Origin: Vulcanisaeta souniana JCM 11219
GTDB lineage: Archaea > Thermoproteota > Thermoprotei > Thermoproteales > Thermocladiaceae
Reading direction: 5' to 3'
Length of the DNA: 64,000 nt
Assembly (NCBI RefSeq): GCF_026000775.1
Contig: NZ_AP026830.1
Span: 1,883,056 to 1,947,055, forward strand
Under the pieces are notes generated by a model. That model was not told where the DNA came from. It worked only from the letters and a program-made list of their open reading frames with translations, and searched no databases. Both the position numbers and the translations under genes were made by a program. Numbering within the stretch: position 1 is the first letter of the stretch; every line of letters begins with the position of its first letter. This document shows, one piece after another, positions 7,868-16,434 of the stretch.

Positions 7868-8443
7868 ATACACTGATGCCATTAACCCCTGGATTACCTG
7901 CTTAACGCCATCAGGGAACTCATTAAGTAATCTCTCCATTAACTCCCTGTAGCTATTAATTAATTCCCTAGTATCATAGCCATTCTTAGCGTAGGTGCAC
8001 GCCCTCATGTACGTGGCCAGCTTATCCGTGAAATTCACAATCTTACCCTCAATACTTAATGCATACCTATATTCTCTGAAGTAATTATTTAGTTCCTCGG
8101 GCAAACCAAGTTCACTAAACAACCTAGTCTCTAGGTCCTTCCATTCATTGATTAGAGACCTCGCGTTATTACCTACATTACCAATCAATGCCTCATGTGC
8201 ATCATGTATAATAGACATGGAGATGCACTTACTCGCGTCAATGCTTCTGTCAACCCTCCTAACCTCATTACATATGAGAAGCGTTAGGTAACTTACCAAT
8301 AAAGTATGCTCACCAACACTCTCAGCAGTAGTGCGTGGAACCCCACGTTGTATCCAACCTACCCTGGGAATATTCATTAATATATCTACTATGGTTATTG
8401 CATTGGTTATTGATGACCCCACTCGATTATGGCGGGTACCCAT
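7814..8443 (-). CDS. HD-domain phosphohydrolase (YfbR/HDDC2-like 5'-nucleotidase)
   Basis: 209 residues. The metal-binding series is visible as SVGEHTLLVSYL, the pair IIHDAHEALIGN and the distal FTDKLATYM. This is the layout of YfbR-type 5'-deoxynucleotidases, which dephosphorylate dNMPs, although archaeal substrates are unproven. The ATG at 8443 is embedded in a TATA-like TTTTTAAA. A GTG at 8420-8422 lies about 29 bp from that box and may be the real leaderless start. The 3' end overlaps pyrH by 54 bp tail to tail. Confidence 0.75.
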   Translation of the reverse strand: MGTRHNRVGSSITNAITIVDILMNIPRVGWIQRGVPRTTAESVGEHTLLVSYLTLLICNEVRRVDRSIDASKCISMSIIHDAHEALIGNVGNNARSLINEWKDLETRLFSELGLPEELNNYFREYRYALSIEGKIVNFTDKLATYMRACTYAKNGYDTRELINSYRELMERLLNEFPDGVKQVIQGLMASVYSWCDDGSLTNAVNHKSP

Positions 8444-8466
8444 TTAAAAACTTATTAACAATTAAC

Positions 8467-8481
8467 CCCTAAAATTTAGGG
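8467..8481. promoter_or_regulatory. 15 bp perfect palindrome before the ksgA start
   Basis: CCCTAAAATTTAGGG ends two bases before the ATG of the Dim1/KsgA gene and lies between two divergent genes. It could be an operator or a 5' hairpin. With a leaderless start it would overlap the transcription start. Confidence 0.4.
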
Positions 8482-8483
8482 TA

Positions 8484-9311
8484 ATGCTTTCTGACATTGA
8501 CGTAGTGACTAGGGAGGACCTAATGAGACTTGTGATGAACCATAGGTTGAGATTGAGAAGGAGATTGAGTCAGCATTTCGTGATTGATCCGTTGGTTATC
8601 AAGGATATTATTAATCATGTACCTGTGAACTCACGGGTTCTTGAGGTTGGTACAGGGATTGGTATATTGACTTATTATCTTGCTAGGGTTGCGTCGCAAG
8701 TAATCACCATAGAGGTTGATGGAGGGCTTATTAGAATCGCCAGGCAGGTATTAAATGGATTAGATAATGTATCCATAATCCAGGGTGATGCCTTGAGGGT
8801 CCCATGGCCTCAAGCTGATATTGTTGTATCTAATGTGCCCTACTCTATAACCTCGCCATTAATAATGAGAATCATAAGGGAGAGAGTACCGAGGGCCTTG
8901 CTGACTATACAGAGGGAGGTCGCCAATAGGCTTGCCAGTGAACCGGGTAGTGATGATTACGGCAGGCTAAGCATAATTACGCAGTGTAATTACGCCATAA
9001 GCATCCTAGACACCTATCCACCTGACTACTTCTATCCTAACCCGGATGTCTATTCCTCGTTAGTGTTAATGATTGGGAAAGAGCCTTGTTACGGTGATCT
9101 CAAAATCCTCGAATCAGTGACTAACCTGCTCTTTAGGCACAGGAATAGGGTCCTCAAGTGGGTTCTCAGTAAGTACCTCGGTTCTGAACCAGTAAGTGCC
9201 GTGATCAAGGCTGGGATCAACATTAATGTTAGGGTTAGGCAACTAACTATTAATGAGTTGGTAAGCCTGACCGAGGTCCTAAGGCCCTACATTATTGGAA
9301 ATGAGGAATAA
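8484..9311 (+). CDS. ksgA: rRNA adenine N6,N6-dimethyltransferase (KsgA/Dim1)
   Basis: 275 residues. It has the N-terminal SQHFVID segment, SAM motif I (VLEVGTGIGILTYYL), an acidic residue after the second strand (ITIEVDG) and the catalytic motif IV SNVPYSITSP, the family's NxPY. The C-terminal helical domain follows (FRHRNRVLKWVL). It dimethylates two adjacent adenines in the 3' hairpin of 16S rRNA late in small-subunit assembly. The ATG lies directly after the palindrome. The gene end abuts the convergent RNase Z gene within 4 bp. Confidence 0.92.
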   Translation: MLSDIDVVTREDLMRLVMNHRLRLRRRLSQHFVIDPLVIKDIINHVPVNSRVLEVGTGIGILTYYLARVASQVITIEVDGGLIRIARQVLNGLDNVSIIQGDALRVPWPQADIVVSNVPYSITSPLIMRIIRERVPRALLTIQREVANRLASEPGSDDYGRLSIITQCNYAISILDTYPPDYFYPNPDVYSSLVLMIGKEPCYGDLKILESVTNLLFRHRNRVLKWVLSKYLGSEPVSAVIKAGININVRVRQLTINELVSLTEVLRPYIIGNEE

Positions 9312-9314
9312 CCA

Positions 9315-10238
9315 TTATGCGTTAATTAACAAACTCATTAAGTCCCTGGCGGCCACAACGTTTGGAAAAGCCTCGGAAGCCTCTGCAGCCAGAAGCTCAG
9401 GGTCGGAGTACCTATTGCTGATGTGTGTTAGTACCAACTTATCAACATTAGCCTTTCTGGCTATCCAGGCGGCGTCTATTGACCTAGAGTGCCCCTGGTT
9501 CCAGACGAGGTTTCCATCCTCTGCAGCTGAGAAGGTCGATTCATGAATGAGCACTTGAGCATTCCTAGCCAATTCGATTACTGAATTGCTAGGTGCAGTA
9601 TCGCCAGTATAGACCAGTTTAATCACCCCGCTGGACTTTATATCGATCACGTCCTCAGGCTTTACTACCTTGCCATCATCGAGGACCACGGTTTCACCCA
9701 TATGAAGTCTCTTCCAATAAGTCACCGGAACACCGAGTTTCCTTGCCCTCTCTGGATCGAACCTGCCCACGTAAGTCCTCCATTCAAGTGAGTAGGCACA
9801 ATCAGTCACCGTGTGTCTTGCCAATACACACTGCAGGTTGAAGTTCTCCTCATTAATTACCTCCTTTATATTCTCAGATGGCTCGATCTCATAAACCCAC
9901 ACATGGAATGGCGGATCACCAACAACCTCCATGGTGCTCCTCACGAGGTTCATTATCCCCCGGGGGCCACTGATTATTATATCCTCTTTCCTACCAAGCA
10001 TTGCCATTGTAGCCAGTAAACCTGGTAATCCAAACACGTGATCGCCATGTAGGTGAGTAATGAATACGTGGGTTACCTTTAATGGACTAACACCAACCTC
10101 AAGAAGCCTATATTGAATACCCTCACCAGCATCAAGCAGAATTCTCCTTTGTCCATCCTCAACCAATATCGCAGGTAAGTACCTGTCCTTGCCTGGCGTT
10201 CCAGCTCCTGTCCCTAAGAACGTTACTTTAATAATCAT
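9315..10238 (-). CDS. rnz: Ribonuclease Z, tRNA 3' processing endonuclease
   Basis: 307 residues from the chosen ATG (MIIKVTFLGTGAG). The metallo-beta-lactamase ligands are present: THLHGDHVFGLPG near residue 60, YTGDTAPS, HESTF and the C-terminal LTHISNRY. This is the short-form RNase Z layout, which removes tRNA 3' trailers. Two upstream ATGs would add up to 28 residues, but the chosen start lies about 28 bp from the palindromic TATA at 10261-10272, while the family starts just before the first strand. It is divergent from the gene at 10299. Confidence 0.92.
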   Translation of the reverse strand: MIIKVTFLGTGAGTPGKDRYLPAILVEDGQRRILLDAGEGIQYRLLEVGVSPLKVTHVFITHLHGDHVFGLPGLLATMAMLGRKEDIIISGPRGIMNLVRSTMEVVGDPPFHVWVYEIEPSENIKEVINEENFNLQCVLARHTVTDCAYSLEWRTYVGRFDPERARKLGVPVTYWKRLHMGETVVLDDGKVVKPEDVIDIKSSGVIKLVYTGDTAPSNSVIELARNAQVLIHESTFSAAEDGNLVWNQGHSRSIDAAWIARKANVDKLVLTHISNRYSDPELLAAEASEAFPNVVAARDLMSLLINA

Positions 10239-10260
10239 TCTGCTACGCACCATCTTAATT

Positions 10261-10272
10261 TTATTTAAATAA
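10261..10272. promoter_or_regulatory. Palindromic TATA element shared by divergent promoters
   Basis: TTATTTAAATAA is a perfect 12 bp palindrome whose centre is about 28 bp from the rnz ATG (10238) and about 32 bp from the divergent ATG (10299). One TATA box therefore appears to serve both genes. Confidence 0.5.
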
Positions 10273-10298
10273 ATAAGTCTCCACTTATTAAAGATAGG

Positions 10299-11027
10299 AT
10301 GGGTAGCATTAATACCATCCACGTCGAGGAATTAACGAGAAACTACAGACTATGCTATGATAAGGCAGGGCTCACGATATACATAGTACCCAGGAAAGAC
10401 CTTGGATCGTTAATAATGGGCAACGGCCTTAGGTTTAGTAATGAAGACATCCAACTATATGGAACAAAGATAATACTTTACATGCCCTGTACTGGGACCA
10501 TTTATGGGAGGTACCTGGTGCAAATTAACAATGAGTTAAGGGGATTGTATGTACTAACTGCGGATGAAGACTGCGAAGTAATTACCCAATGGAACGACCA
10601 AGGAATAAATCTGAAGCTCCGCCTAGTTGGTTCTGAGTCGTTAATAATCATCGTGAGACTCATGAGAATCGGTAAACGTAGGATCAAGCCCAGTAATTAC
10701 GCCCTCAGGATCATGAAGGCACTGGGGCTCTCGGGTAGATTGTTATATGCTGATGCAAATCACGAGATTCAAATATTCCGTATAGATAACTGGTTAGGTG
10801 CATGGATTACGGGTCCCTGTGTAAGCGAGGTCTCTATGGGGCCCTGGAGCTTGGTTTTCGATAAATGCGGCATCGCAATTAACGTCATGGACACTAATGG
10901 CACCCAGGCCCTCCTTATTAATGGCATTAATACAATTGTAATTAAGCGGCATTATCCGTCCCTCGGTAAGTGGTATGAATTGAATAAAGTCATTGGTCCT
11001 GGAAATTACCTGGTCGTGCTTAATTAA
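10299..11027 (+). CDS. Uncharacterised beta-rich protein
   Basis: 242 residues, not recognised. The sequence is dominated by beta-strand patterns (ILYMPCTGTIYGRYLVQI, IFRIDNWLGAWITG, ALLINGINTIVIKRHY) with few charged helices, no signal peptide and no membrane segment. Scattered Cys residues have no zinc-finger spacing. It shares the promoter region of RNase Z and ends 100 bp before the convergent HTH regulator. A cytosolic beta-sandwich or barrel protein is plausible; no role can be assigned. Confidence 0.5.
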   Translation: MGSINTIHVEELTRNYRLCYDKAGLTIYIVPRKDLGSLIMGNGLRFSNEDIQLYGTKIILYMPCTGTIYGRYLVQINNELRGLYVLTADEDCEVITQWNDQGINLKLRLVGSESLIIIVRLMRIGKRRIKPSNYALRIMKALGLSGRLLYADANHEIQIFRIDNWLGAWITGPCVSEVSMGPWSLVFDKCGIAINVMDTNGTQALLINGINTIVIKRHYPSLGKWYELNKVIGPGNYLVVLN

Positions 11028-11041
11028 CAACAATAATTATT

Positions 11042-11086
11042 CTATATCATTTCGATATAGTTACTGCGCGCAGACCAGGTTGCGCA
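11042..11086. repeat. Two adjacent inverted repeats between convergent genes
   Basis: CTATATC (11042-11048) is matched by GATATAG (11054-11060). TGCGC (11065-11069) is matched by GCGCA (11082-11086). Both lie in the 99 bp gap between convergent genes and could act as a two-sided termination or processing structure. Confidence 0.35.
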
Positions 11087-11126
11087 TGCCGTGGTTATTT
11101 TGTAATATGGCAGAGATTACGAGAAA

Positions 11127-11801
11127 TCAAAGGGCTAGGTTTGTGTGTTTTATGAATATGGAGTTAAGGCGTGGGCTATCAAGCATTATTACGTTGTTAA
11201 TCATGTAAACCCTGAATTCCTTAAGCACTAATTGTGCGTATAGGTACATTAATGCCTTGCCTGCATCATCGTTGTCAATACTCACGTGGTACTGCTTTCC
11301 AATTCTCTTGATCCAATCCAAGCATGTATCGTGTGTTGGACATTTATTCTTACAATCATGCGATGTAAACGTTGGTGTGAACAGGATGAATTTGCGGCCT
11401 CTCATATCTATGAACGCGCCGTAGTTTGTTGGTATCACTATTTTCATGCCATGCTCATTAGCCTCAAACTTAAAGCCTAGGTAAACCATGGCCGACGGAA
11501 CATAATAAATCCTGTTAGCCTCTCTACTTAGCCCTATGGATTTTGTCTCCTCATCACTCAATTGCCTGATCCAACCAAAGTCCTCCAGGGCCTTTACATG
11601 CCTATGAACAACGCCCTTAAGCATTCCTAATTCCTGCGATAATGATGTAACGGTCATTGGACTCCTGCTGAGCATGTCCATTATGCTTATCCTAACATTA
11701 TTACCTAGCAATATATCGAAAGATTCAATGGGCAGAATAGCCACTGACCTAATGTTCAACTTGAATATATCCAATTTACCGAGTGCGTTTATCCTAATCA
11801 T
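11127..11801 (-). CDS. Winged-helix transcriptional regulator (ArsR-like)
   Basis: 224 residues from the preferred ATG (MIRINALGKLD), which lies about 30 bp after a TATA-like GTTTTAAACT. An upstream ATG at 11885 would add 28 residues containing that TATA box. The helix-turn-helix is clear: RISIMDMLSRSP, TVTSLSQELGMLKGVVHRHV and KALEDFGWI, residues about 40-80. The C-terminal part has a Cys cluster (DCKNKCPTHDTCLDW), suggesting metal or redox sensing. Target genes are unknown. It is transcribed away from the arfC gene. Confidence 0.7.
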   Translation of the reverse strand: MIRINALGKLDIFKLNIRSVAILPIESFDILLGNNVRISIMDMLSRSPMTVTSLSQELGMLKGVVHRHVKALEDFGWIRQLSDEETKSIGLSREANRIYYVPSAMVYLGFKFEANEHGMKIVIPTNYGAFIDMRGRKFILFTPTFTSHDCKNKCPTHDTCLDWIKRIGKQYHVSIDNDDAGKALMYLYAQLVLKEFRVYMINNVIMLDSPRLNSIFIKHTNLAL

Positions 11802-12113
11802 TCGCGTACACAATTGCAGCAGTTCTGAGTTTAAAACCCTATTTTGGTAGGTCATAGGTAATAACAAACACGTAAATACCGCCAACGCACAGAAGCCGCT
11901 TAATACGGGTAAACAACTTGCTCAATCATGATCGTGAAATGCTGTTTAAAACCCACACCAAGTAGTTCCAACTACACTAATCAGTGGTTCAACGTAACAA
12001 ATAATCAAGTCATCCCACAATCGTTAGGCAAGACCTACTGCATATCCGCGATGCTCTTAGACATAAACAACACTAGATACTTTATTATTCCCCAATTAAC
12101 TAGCGCCAAGATA

Positions 12114-12773
12114 ATGAATAGACCCTATGTAATAATAGTCTCGGCAGCCACATTAGACGGCAGAATAGCCAGTAAGACCGGTTACTCAAGGCTTTCATGT
12201 CCCTTCGACCTCAAGAGACTCCACGAGGTTAGGGCAAGTGTCGACGCAATAATGGTTGGGGCTAATACCGTAATTAATGATGACCCAACACTAACGCCCA
12301 GGTACGTTAAGGCTATTAAGAACCCCATAAGGGTTGTCATTGATGGCAAATTAAGAATACCACTAACGGCTAAGGTAGTCACAAATAAGGAGGCACCAAC
12401 TATAATAGTCACCACGGAACAGGCAGATCGTAATAAAACCGCTCAATTAATAAACATGGGCGTTGAGGTATGGGTAATGAGTAAGGAACGCGTTAACCTT
12501 AGGGACGTCCTTGATAGGCTGTTCATGGAGAAGGGCGTTAAGAAAGTCCTTGTGGAGGGTGGTGGGCGCCTTAATTGGGAATTAATTAAGGAGGGGCTTG
12601 TGGACGAGGTTAGGCTTACGATATCGCCATACGTGTTTGGAGCAGGTACGTCATTCATAGAGGGCGAGGGATACCCAACAACAATGGAGGGACCGAGGTT
12701 AAGGCTTAAGTCCGTTAATATGTGTGAGTGTGGTAATGAGGTATTGCTTGACTATGTCATTGAAAAAGGCTAA
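12114..12773 (+). CDS. arfC: 2,5-diamino-6-ribosylamino-pyrimidinone 5'-phosphate reductase (riboflavin pathway)
   Basis: 219 residues from ATG 12114, the usual length for archaeal ArfC/RIB7. The RibD C-terminal reductase fold shows SAATLDGRIASKTG, the VRASVDAIMVGANTVINDDP signature, RVVIDGKLRIP, KKVLVEGGGRLNWELI and a final strand. It reduces the ribosyl side chain to ribityl, using NADPH, in archaeal riboflavin and F420 precursor synthesis. A longer frame opens at 11928, but those 62 extra residues lack family similarity and a TATA-like ACTTTATTATT lies 30-40 bp before 12114. Confidence 0.88.
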   Translation: MNRPYVIIVSAATLDGRIASKTGYSRLSCPFDLKRLHEVRASVDAIMVGANTVINDDPTLTPRYVKAIKNPIRVVIDGKLRIPLTAKVVTNKEAPTIIVTTEQADRNKTAQLINMGVEVWVMSKERVNLRDVLDRLFMEKGVKKVLVEGGGRLNWELIKEGLVDEVRLTISPYVFGAGTSFIEGEGYPTTMEGPRLRLKSVNMCECGNEVLLDYVIEKG

Positions 12774-12807
12774 TTCCCTTTTCTTAATAAAATGATGCCT
12801 ACGCCAG

Positions 12808-12930
12808 ATGACCTTTTACTATGGAATAATAGACCTTGATATGCTCAAGAAGGGAGTTAATAAGGTGAGGAAGTATATAAATGACGTGAAGAAACTCATT
12901 GCAGACAATCCCGCAGCAGTTTCAAGGTGA
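12808..12930 (+). CDS. Possible small protein or gene fragment
   Basis: A 40-codon frame begins MTFYYGIIDLDMLKKGV and continues as a charged helix with a KKLIADNP end. It has protein-like composition but no recognisable homology, no clear TATA box at the right distance and no known partner. It may be the tail of a lost gene. The rest of the 350 bp gap 12774-13122 holds only an AT-rich promoter region for the next gene. Confidence 0.2.
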   Translation: MTFYYGIIDLDMLKKGVNKVRKYINDVKKLIADNPAAVSR

Positions 12931-13122
12931 TGCCACACCTATTTCATGGCCCCTTCACCATGTTGGGCAGTAATGCTAATTCCGTAACCATCATCAATTT
13001 AATTCAACGTTTATTAACAGAATTTTTACATATAAGGCATCGAACTTGAGAGATAATTCAACTTTGCTCGACTCACTTTTCCTGCACGCCAGAGTAAAAA
13101 TGCCTAGAGGCTCTAAAAATTA

Positions 13123-14706
13123 ATGGGTATGGGTGTGGGTTTGAGGTGGTTGTTGATTGCAGTGGTCTTTGTTCTTGCCATTATTGATTCAATCTTCATG
13201 ATAGTTCTTACAAAGCCTTCATTAATAAGCACTGCAATTAATAGTGCCAAGGAACTCGCATTTAATGCAGCTCATTGGTTTGGTGTTACTAAGCCCGGCA
13301 CCGGCGTGGCAACTCCTGTTAAGCCTCAACCACTTACCCTGCCTGTTGCGGCTTATGTGATTGGACCTCCCCAATTCATTAATGAGTTAACTGATTTGGG
13401 CGCTCCTGCGTCTATGATTAGGCCTGTGAACTTAAGTGAATTGTCTGCGTTACCCACTGATTCGATTATAATTATTGATTGGGATTATGTGAATGGCACC
13501 ATGCATGAATCACTAAATCAATTATCCAACCAACTCCAAACCTTAATTAGTAGGAAGGACCTAATCATATTATACACTAAAAACCCGAAACAAACACAAG
13601 CCTTAGAGGAGGCAATAGCAATAGCCTGGGGTAATTACTACCATAGCACGGTGATTGGATACCCAGTAATTGGAGTTGGTAACGTGAGTGCTACTTACAT
13701 AGTTGGTTTTGGAGGTTATGGCTTGGAAATAAACGTGATACCGCAGTATGAATACGTAACAAATACCTTAAACGAATTAATAACGAATTGGTACTCAATA
13801 ACCCACAATACGCATAATCCAATAAGTGGCATGGACCCAACAAATATGGACCCATGTGAATACCTCATAAACCAATATGGAGACCAACTGAATGGGCAGT
13901 ATGGTTGGTTATTCTACACGGGGCCCACGAAATACGAGGATATTGCAGGCAATGAATTTGAGTATGACTATTGTACCTTGGTGATTAATGTATCGCCAAC
14001 CCAAGCGGCAACACCACAGTTCCCTGTTGACTACCTGGGCTATGCTAATTACATACCATCAAGTAGTGGAGGCTCGTTTGCTTATTATAACGTGGGTATA
14101 AACATGACGGAGGCCTATGAGGTAGATCAAGCCAATGGTTACAATTCATACATGGGCTGGGGAGGGGAGAGCGGCGTGGCTCAACCCAGTAATACGGGAT
14201 GTTCACTATTCAGTTACTCAACCCTTGAAATGGCCTTAGAGATCTTACAGCAGACGCTCGAGTTCATATTTGATGCAGCAACGAGCGATGGACAAGTTGC
14301 TGGTTTAACATCATCCTTAGCCATAATTAATAACCCATCTAATTTATACTTAAGCGATTTAGTATGGAACATTGGTGTAACCACAAGCTTGTGCACATCA
14401 GCCACGACAACGGCTGGTGCCCAATATCCAGTTGGCTTCGAGGTTGATGCGGCAGACGGAATTTGGTTCTTAAACGCAGGTGTTGGATCAACAAACACAG
14501 CGGCATCCCCGATATTATGGACGAGCGGAACCGTGCGCTATCCAAACTATGTTAATGGCGGTTACTACGTTGATTCTTTTGAAAGCACTATATACTTTGT
14601 ATTACAGTATAATCCGTCAACTTCGTATACAGTGACACTACAATCCACAAATGATAACTGGCTACCATTCATATTATACCAAGCAGAAAATACATGCCCA
14701 GGTTGA
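13123..14706 (+). CDS. Lineage-specific extracellular or surface protein
   Basis: 527 residues, unrecognised. An N-terminal hydrophobic segment (about residues 9-30) follows only one Arg and could be a signal anchor. The rest is Gly, Ser, Thr, Asn and aromatic-rich, typical of archaeal exported proteins, with N-glycosylation sequons (NVS, NGT, NMT). About 90-180 form a mixed alpha/beta domain (SIIIIDWDYVNG, DLIILYTKNP, EEAIAIAWG); the C-terminal half is beta-rich with few Cys. There is no C-terminal membrane helix. It is monocistronic and flanked by noncoding DNA on both sides. It could be a pilus, filament or S-layer associated protein, but that is inference. Confidence 0.5.
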   Translation: MGMGVGLRWLLIAVVFVLAIIDSIFMIVLTKPSLISTAINSAKELAFNAAHWFGVTKPGTGVATPVKPQPLTLPVAAYVIGPPQFINELTDLGAPASMIRPVNLSELSALPTDSIIIIDWDYVNGTMHESLNQLSNQLQTLISRKDLIILYTKNPKQTQALEEAIAIAWGNYYHSTVIGYPVIGVGNVSATYIVGFGGYGLEINVIPQYEYVTNTLNELITNWYSITHNTHNPISGMDPTNMDPCEYLINQYGDQLNGQYGWLFYTGPTKYEDIAGNEFEYDYCTLVINVSPTQAATPQFPVDYLGYANYIPSSSGGSFAYYNVGINMTEAYEVDQANGYNSYMGWGGESGVAQPSNTGCSLFSYSTLEMALEILQQTLEFIFDAATSDGQVAGLTSSLAIINNPSNLYLSDLVWNIGVTTSLCTSATTTAGAQYPVGFEVDAADGIWFLNAGVGSTNTAASPILWTSGTVRYPNYVNGGYYVDSFESTIYFVLQYNPSTSYTVTLQSTNDNWLPFILYQAENTCPG

Positions 14707-14906
14707 GATGAGTAGGATAATTTAAAATTATTTTAAATTTCAAATCTCCCTGGTGCTATTTTTAATGAGTTCACGGTAAATAATTTACTATATAAATTAA
14801 AGTCCATGGTTGTTGTAGCATTGATGATATTTCTAGGTTGATATTTAACCTTCGTACCTCATTGAATGACAAAAATTACAAAAATACTGGCATTAATTCT
14901 ATATCT

Positions 14907-15650
14907 ATGATGAGGGACATCTTAGTAGGTACCTGTGGATTTCCCACGGCGCGATCAAGATATTATTCGTTATTTAAAGTTGTGGAATTGCAGGAAACCT
15001 TTTATGACTTGCCAACGCAGGAGAGGATGAGTAAACTGGGGAGGGAGGCTCCTGCTGATTTTCAATTTGCTGTTAAGGTATTTCAGGGATTGACGCACAC
15101 GAGTGATTCGCCGACTTGGCGTAGAATGAGGAGGGCTAGGTTGACGGGTGATTTAAGTAATTATGGCTTGCTTAGACCCACGAGAGAGAATCTGGAACTT
15201 TGGGATGAATTTGTTAATGTGGTTAAGCCCCTTAATTCTGCATTCTATGTTTTCCAAACACCACCATCCATGGAGGTGAATGAGGACACTGTTAGGGGGA
15301 TTATCGAGTTCTTTCGCACAATAGGTGGCAGTGATAGGATTGGTTGGGAACCGAGGGGCGTTAGTTATAATAATGTTGATTTACTAAGGCGGGTCTTTGA
15401 GGAGACGGGTATTGTGCATGTTGTTGATCCCTTTAAGCATGAGGTTCTTGTTCCTCGTGACATAACCTACTTCAGGCTCCATGGGATTGGTAAGGGCGAG
15501 GTTAACTACTCGTATAAGTACACTGATGATGACCTTGGGAGACTTAAGGCTATTGTTGATGGTGCTGAGTCGTCCACCGTATACGTGATGTTTAATAACG
15601 TGCACATGCTTAATGATGCCCTCAGATTCATGAAGTTAATTGGGAAGTGA
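14907..15650 (+). CDS. DUF72 (YecE-like) TIM-barrel protein
   Basis: 247 residues from ATG 14907 (or ATG 14910). It begins ILVGTCGFP as in the family, then VVELQETFYDLP, FQFAVKVFQGLTH, a central AFYVFQTPPSM strand, WEPRG and the late YFRLHGIGKGEVNYSY with YVMFNNVH. DUF72 proteins form TIM barrels of unknown catalytic role, often near DNA metabolism or Fe-S genes. Upstream in-frame codons from 14838 precede the TATA-like stretch and are judged untranslated. The next gene starts one base after its stop, so the two are co-transcribed. Confidence 0.82.
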   Translation: MMRDILVGTCGFPTARSRYYSLFKVVELQETFYDLPTQERMSKLGREAPADFQFAVKVFQGLTHTSDSPTWRRMRRARLTGDLSNYGLLRPTRENLELWDEFVNVVKPLNSAFYVFQTPPSMEVNEDTVRGIIEFFRTIGGSDRIGWEPRGVSYNNVDLLRRVFEETGIVHVVDPFKHEVLVPRDITYFRLHGIGKGEVNYSYKYTDDDLGRLKAIVDGAESSTVYVMFNNVHMLNDALRFMKLIGK

Positions 15651-15651
15651 T

Positions 15652-16434
15652 ATGATGAGCACCTTCAGTAAGCAGGTCGCTGAGAAGGTTCTGAAGCTTC
15701 TCGGTAATGACCGTATTGAGGTTCTCGATAAGTGCAACTGCCTCAATTATACCTATGTGCTTATAGGCACAGGGCTTGGGGAGTTCCTTGGCATTGCCTA
15801 TACGCCAGCTGAGGATTTGAGGGCTGGCGAAGTTGGTGTCGTCCCTAGGGTTGAGGAACTCCCAGAGCTTGTCGTTAACTTGGATTCACTGGTTAGGGCC
15901 TTGGGGATTGCATTGATTAACGCCATATCCCATTACTTGGTTATGCGTGAAGGATTCAGGCTTTCTCAGGGTGATTTAAAGAGTGAGATCCTGAGATTCG
16001 TTAAACCCCCGTGCACGGCTTGTTTTGTTGGTAGTATTACGCCGGTTGCAGAGGCGCTCAGGGGTAGGTGCAGTGTTTATCAGCTGGAAAGGAGGAGCGA
16101 CTTGAGGCATGGTAGTTATCCTGATGTTGATGCGCCACTCATAATACCGAGGTGCGATATACTCGTTATAACGGGCTCTGCGATGGTGAATAACACAATT
16201 GATCAATTACTAGCCATGAGGAGGGGTGGGGCGGTCACCGTATTGAGCGGACCCACGGCCGCTACCTATCCCTCAGTGCTGCATGGATTGGGCATTGACG
16301 TCATCGGTAGTTCCCTGGTTAAGGAGCCTCGTTCCGTCATTGAGTTACTTAAGCTTGGAGCCGGCTATAGATTACTTGATAGGAAGGGGCTATTGTTTAA
16401 GTATGTGTCTGTAAGAAGCACTTATAATGGGTAG
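15652..16434 (+). CDS. DUF364-domain protein (putative heavy-metal chelation / Rossmann-like)
   Basis: 260 residues. The N-terminal half has the DUF4213-like ENLB fold (YVLIGTGLGEFLGIAYTP). The C-terminal half is DUF364: ACFVGSITPVAEAL, PRCDILVITGSAMVNNTID, and AVTVLSGPTAATYPSVLHGLGIDVIGSSLV. Family members are thought to bind metals or corrinoid-like ligands, without proof. The ATG follows the DUF72 stop by one base, and its own end overlaps the next gene by 8 bp, so three genes form one transcript. Confidence 0.78.
   Translation: MMSTFSKQVAEKVLKLLGNDRIEVLDKCNCLNYTYVLIGTGLGEFLGIAYTPAEDLRAGEVGVVPRVEELPELVVNLDSLVRALGIALINAISHYLVMREGFRLSQGDLKSEILRFVKPPCTACFVGSITPVAEALRGRCSVYQLERRSDLRHGSYPDVDAPLIIPRCDILVITGSAMVNNTIDQLLAMRRGGAVTVLSGPTAATYPSVLHGLGIDVIGSSLVKEPRSVIELLKLGAGYRLLDRKGLLFKYVSVRSTYNG

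Noticed and set aside
9295-9546. Plus-strand open frame at the 3' end of RNase Z
   Set aside because: It is antisense to the conserved C-terminus of rnz and has no family match.
11928-12113. N-terminal extension of ArfC
   Set aside because: The 62 residues lack family similarity and contain the probable TATA box for the start at 12114.
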